Of a stretch of DNA of 24,474 nt, positions 24,161 to 24,474 are shown piece by piece (within the stretch, counting starts at the first letter, position 1; the number at the start of each line of letters is the position of its first letter). The DNA is taken from NCBI GenBank assembly GCA_937908275.1, contig CALERA010000043.1, positions 1 through 24,474 of the forward strand. The letters run 5' to 3'. The notes beneath the pieces are model-generated. The model made no database searches and was not told where the DNA came from. It saw only the letters and a program-made list of their open reading frames with translations. Both the position numbers and the translations under genes were made by a program. Origin of the DNA: an uncultured Desulfarculaceae bacterium. GTDB taxonomy: Bacteria; Desulfobacterota; Desulfarculia; Desulfarculales; Desulfarculaceae.

Positions 24161-24474
24161 CTAAATCTCCAGCACCGGGCTGGGTTGGTCCTGGCGGGCC
24201 ACGCAGAGGCCGGCGCGGGACTCCAGGCGGGTCAGGGCTTCCCGGGCCGAGGTCTCGGCCAGCTCCGGGGTGTTGTTCTTTTCCGAGAGATGGGCCAGCA
24301 CCACCTGGCGCAGCTCCGGGCCGTGGACCGCCGCCAAAAGCTCCGAGCCCTGCTGGTTGGAGAGATGGCCGTGGCGCGAGCGCACCCGCTGCTTGAGCCA
24401 GGGCGGGTAGGGGCCGTCGGCCAGCATCTGGGGGTCGTGGTTATGCTCCAGGATCAGGGCCTGGCAGCCGGCCA
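24161..24474 (-). CDS. MBL-fold metallo-hydrolase (YycJ-like), C-terminal part
   Basis: This is the C-terminal 104 residues of a metallo-beta-lactamase-fold hydrolase; the start lies beyond the window edge. The visible part has ALILEHNHDPQML, the loop GPYPPWLKQRVRSRHGHLSN and VVLAHLSEKNNTPELA, which are typical of the YycJ/WalJ group, with His residues in metal-ligand positions. The family is linked to DNA or RNA processing, but the role here is not shown. It is on the minus strand, upstream of the FmdB gene, possibly in the same transcript. Confidence 0.88.
   Translation of the reverse strand, partial: AGCQALILEHNHDPQMLADGPYPPWLKQRVRSRHGHLSNQQGSELLAAVHGPELRQVVLAHLSEKNNTPELAETSAREALTRLESRAGLCVARQDQPSPVLEI

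Overview
The window is GC-rich DNA with densely packed genes. The gene content (TRAP transporter, several acyl-CoA enzymes, CCG-type iron-sulfur/flavin oxidoreductases, a molybdenum hydroxylase, a sigma-54 two-component system) suggests an anaerobic or facultative Gram-negative proteobacterium of the Desulfobacterota type. That assignment is an inference from gene content and base composition, not from a marker gene.

Layout. (1) 1-4877, plus strand: the 3' part of a PAS hybrid histidine kinase, an NtrC-type sigma-54 response regulator 4 bp downstream, and an AMP-forming acyl-CoA ligase. The ligase is preceded by a near-consensus -24/-12 promoter and a cluster of dyad sites, so the regulator probably drives it. 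(2) 4878-5520: a convergent intergenic region with a terminator-like hairpin for each side. (3) 5521-10151, minus strand: a TRAP operon transcribed as dctP, dctQ, dctM and then a second acyl-CoA ligase, with a strong hairpin between dctP and dctQ. (4) 10152-10786: a 635-bp divergent control region with two AT-rich islands that share a sequence element. (5) 10787-18002, plus strand: FAD oxidoreductase, CCG iron-sulfur protein, second FAD oxidoreductase, radical SAM protein, acyl-CoA dehydrogenase. (6) 18212-21867: a three-subunit molybdenum hydroxylase ([2Fe-2S], FAD and Moco subunits). (7) 22208-24474: a MarR regulator with a clear sigma-70 promoter holding a palindromic operator, a small secreted protein, an encapsulated-ferritin-like protein with a Lys/Ala tail, an FmdB-type zinc-ribbon protein (minus) and the C-terminal part of a metallo-beta-lactamase-fold hydrolase (minus).

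How the parts may work together (inference): the TRAP system imports an organic acid and a ligase converts it to a CoA thioester. The acyl-CoA dehydrogenase, the two-flavin/Fe-S complex and the molybdenum hydroxylase then carry out oxidations (or, for the Mo enzyme, possibly a reductive dehydroxylation), passing electrons to the membrane or another carrier. The substrate cannot be read from the sequence; an aromatic, alicyclic or hydroxylated carboxylate fits best. The most novel part is the FAD / Fe-S / FAD / radical SAM / acyl-CoA dehydrogenase run, which I do not recognise as a described pathway. I saw no tRNA, rRNA, CRISPR array, insertion sequence or transposase gene.
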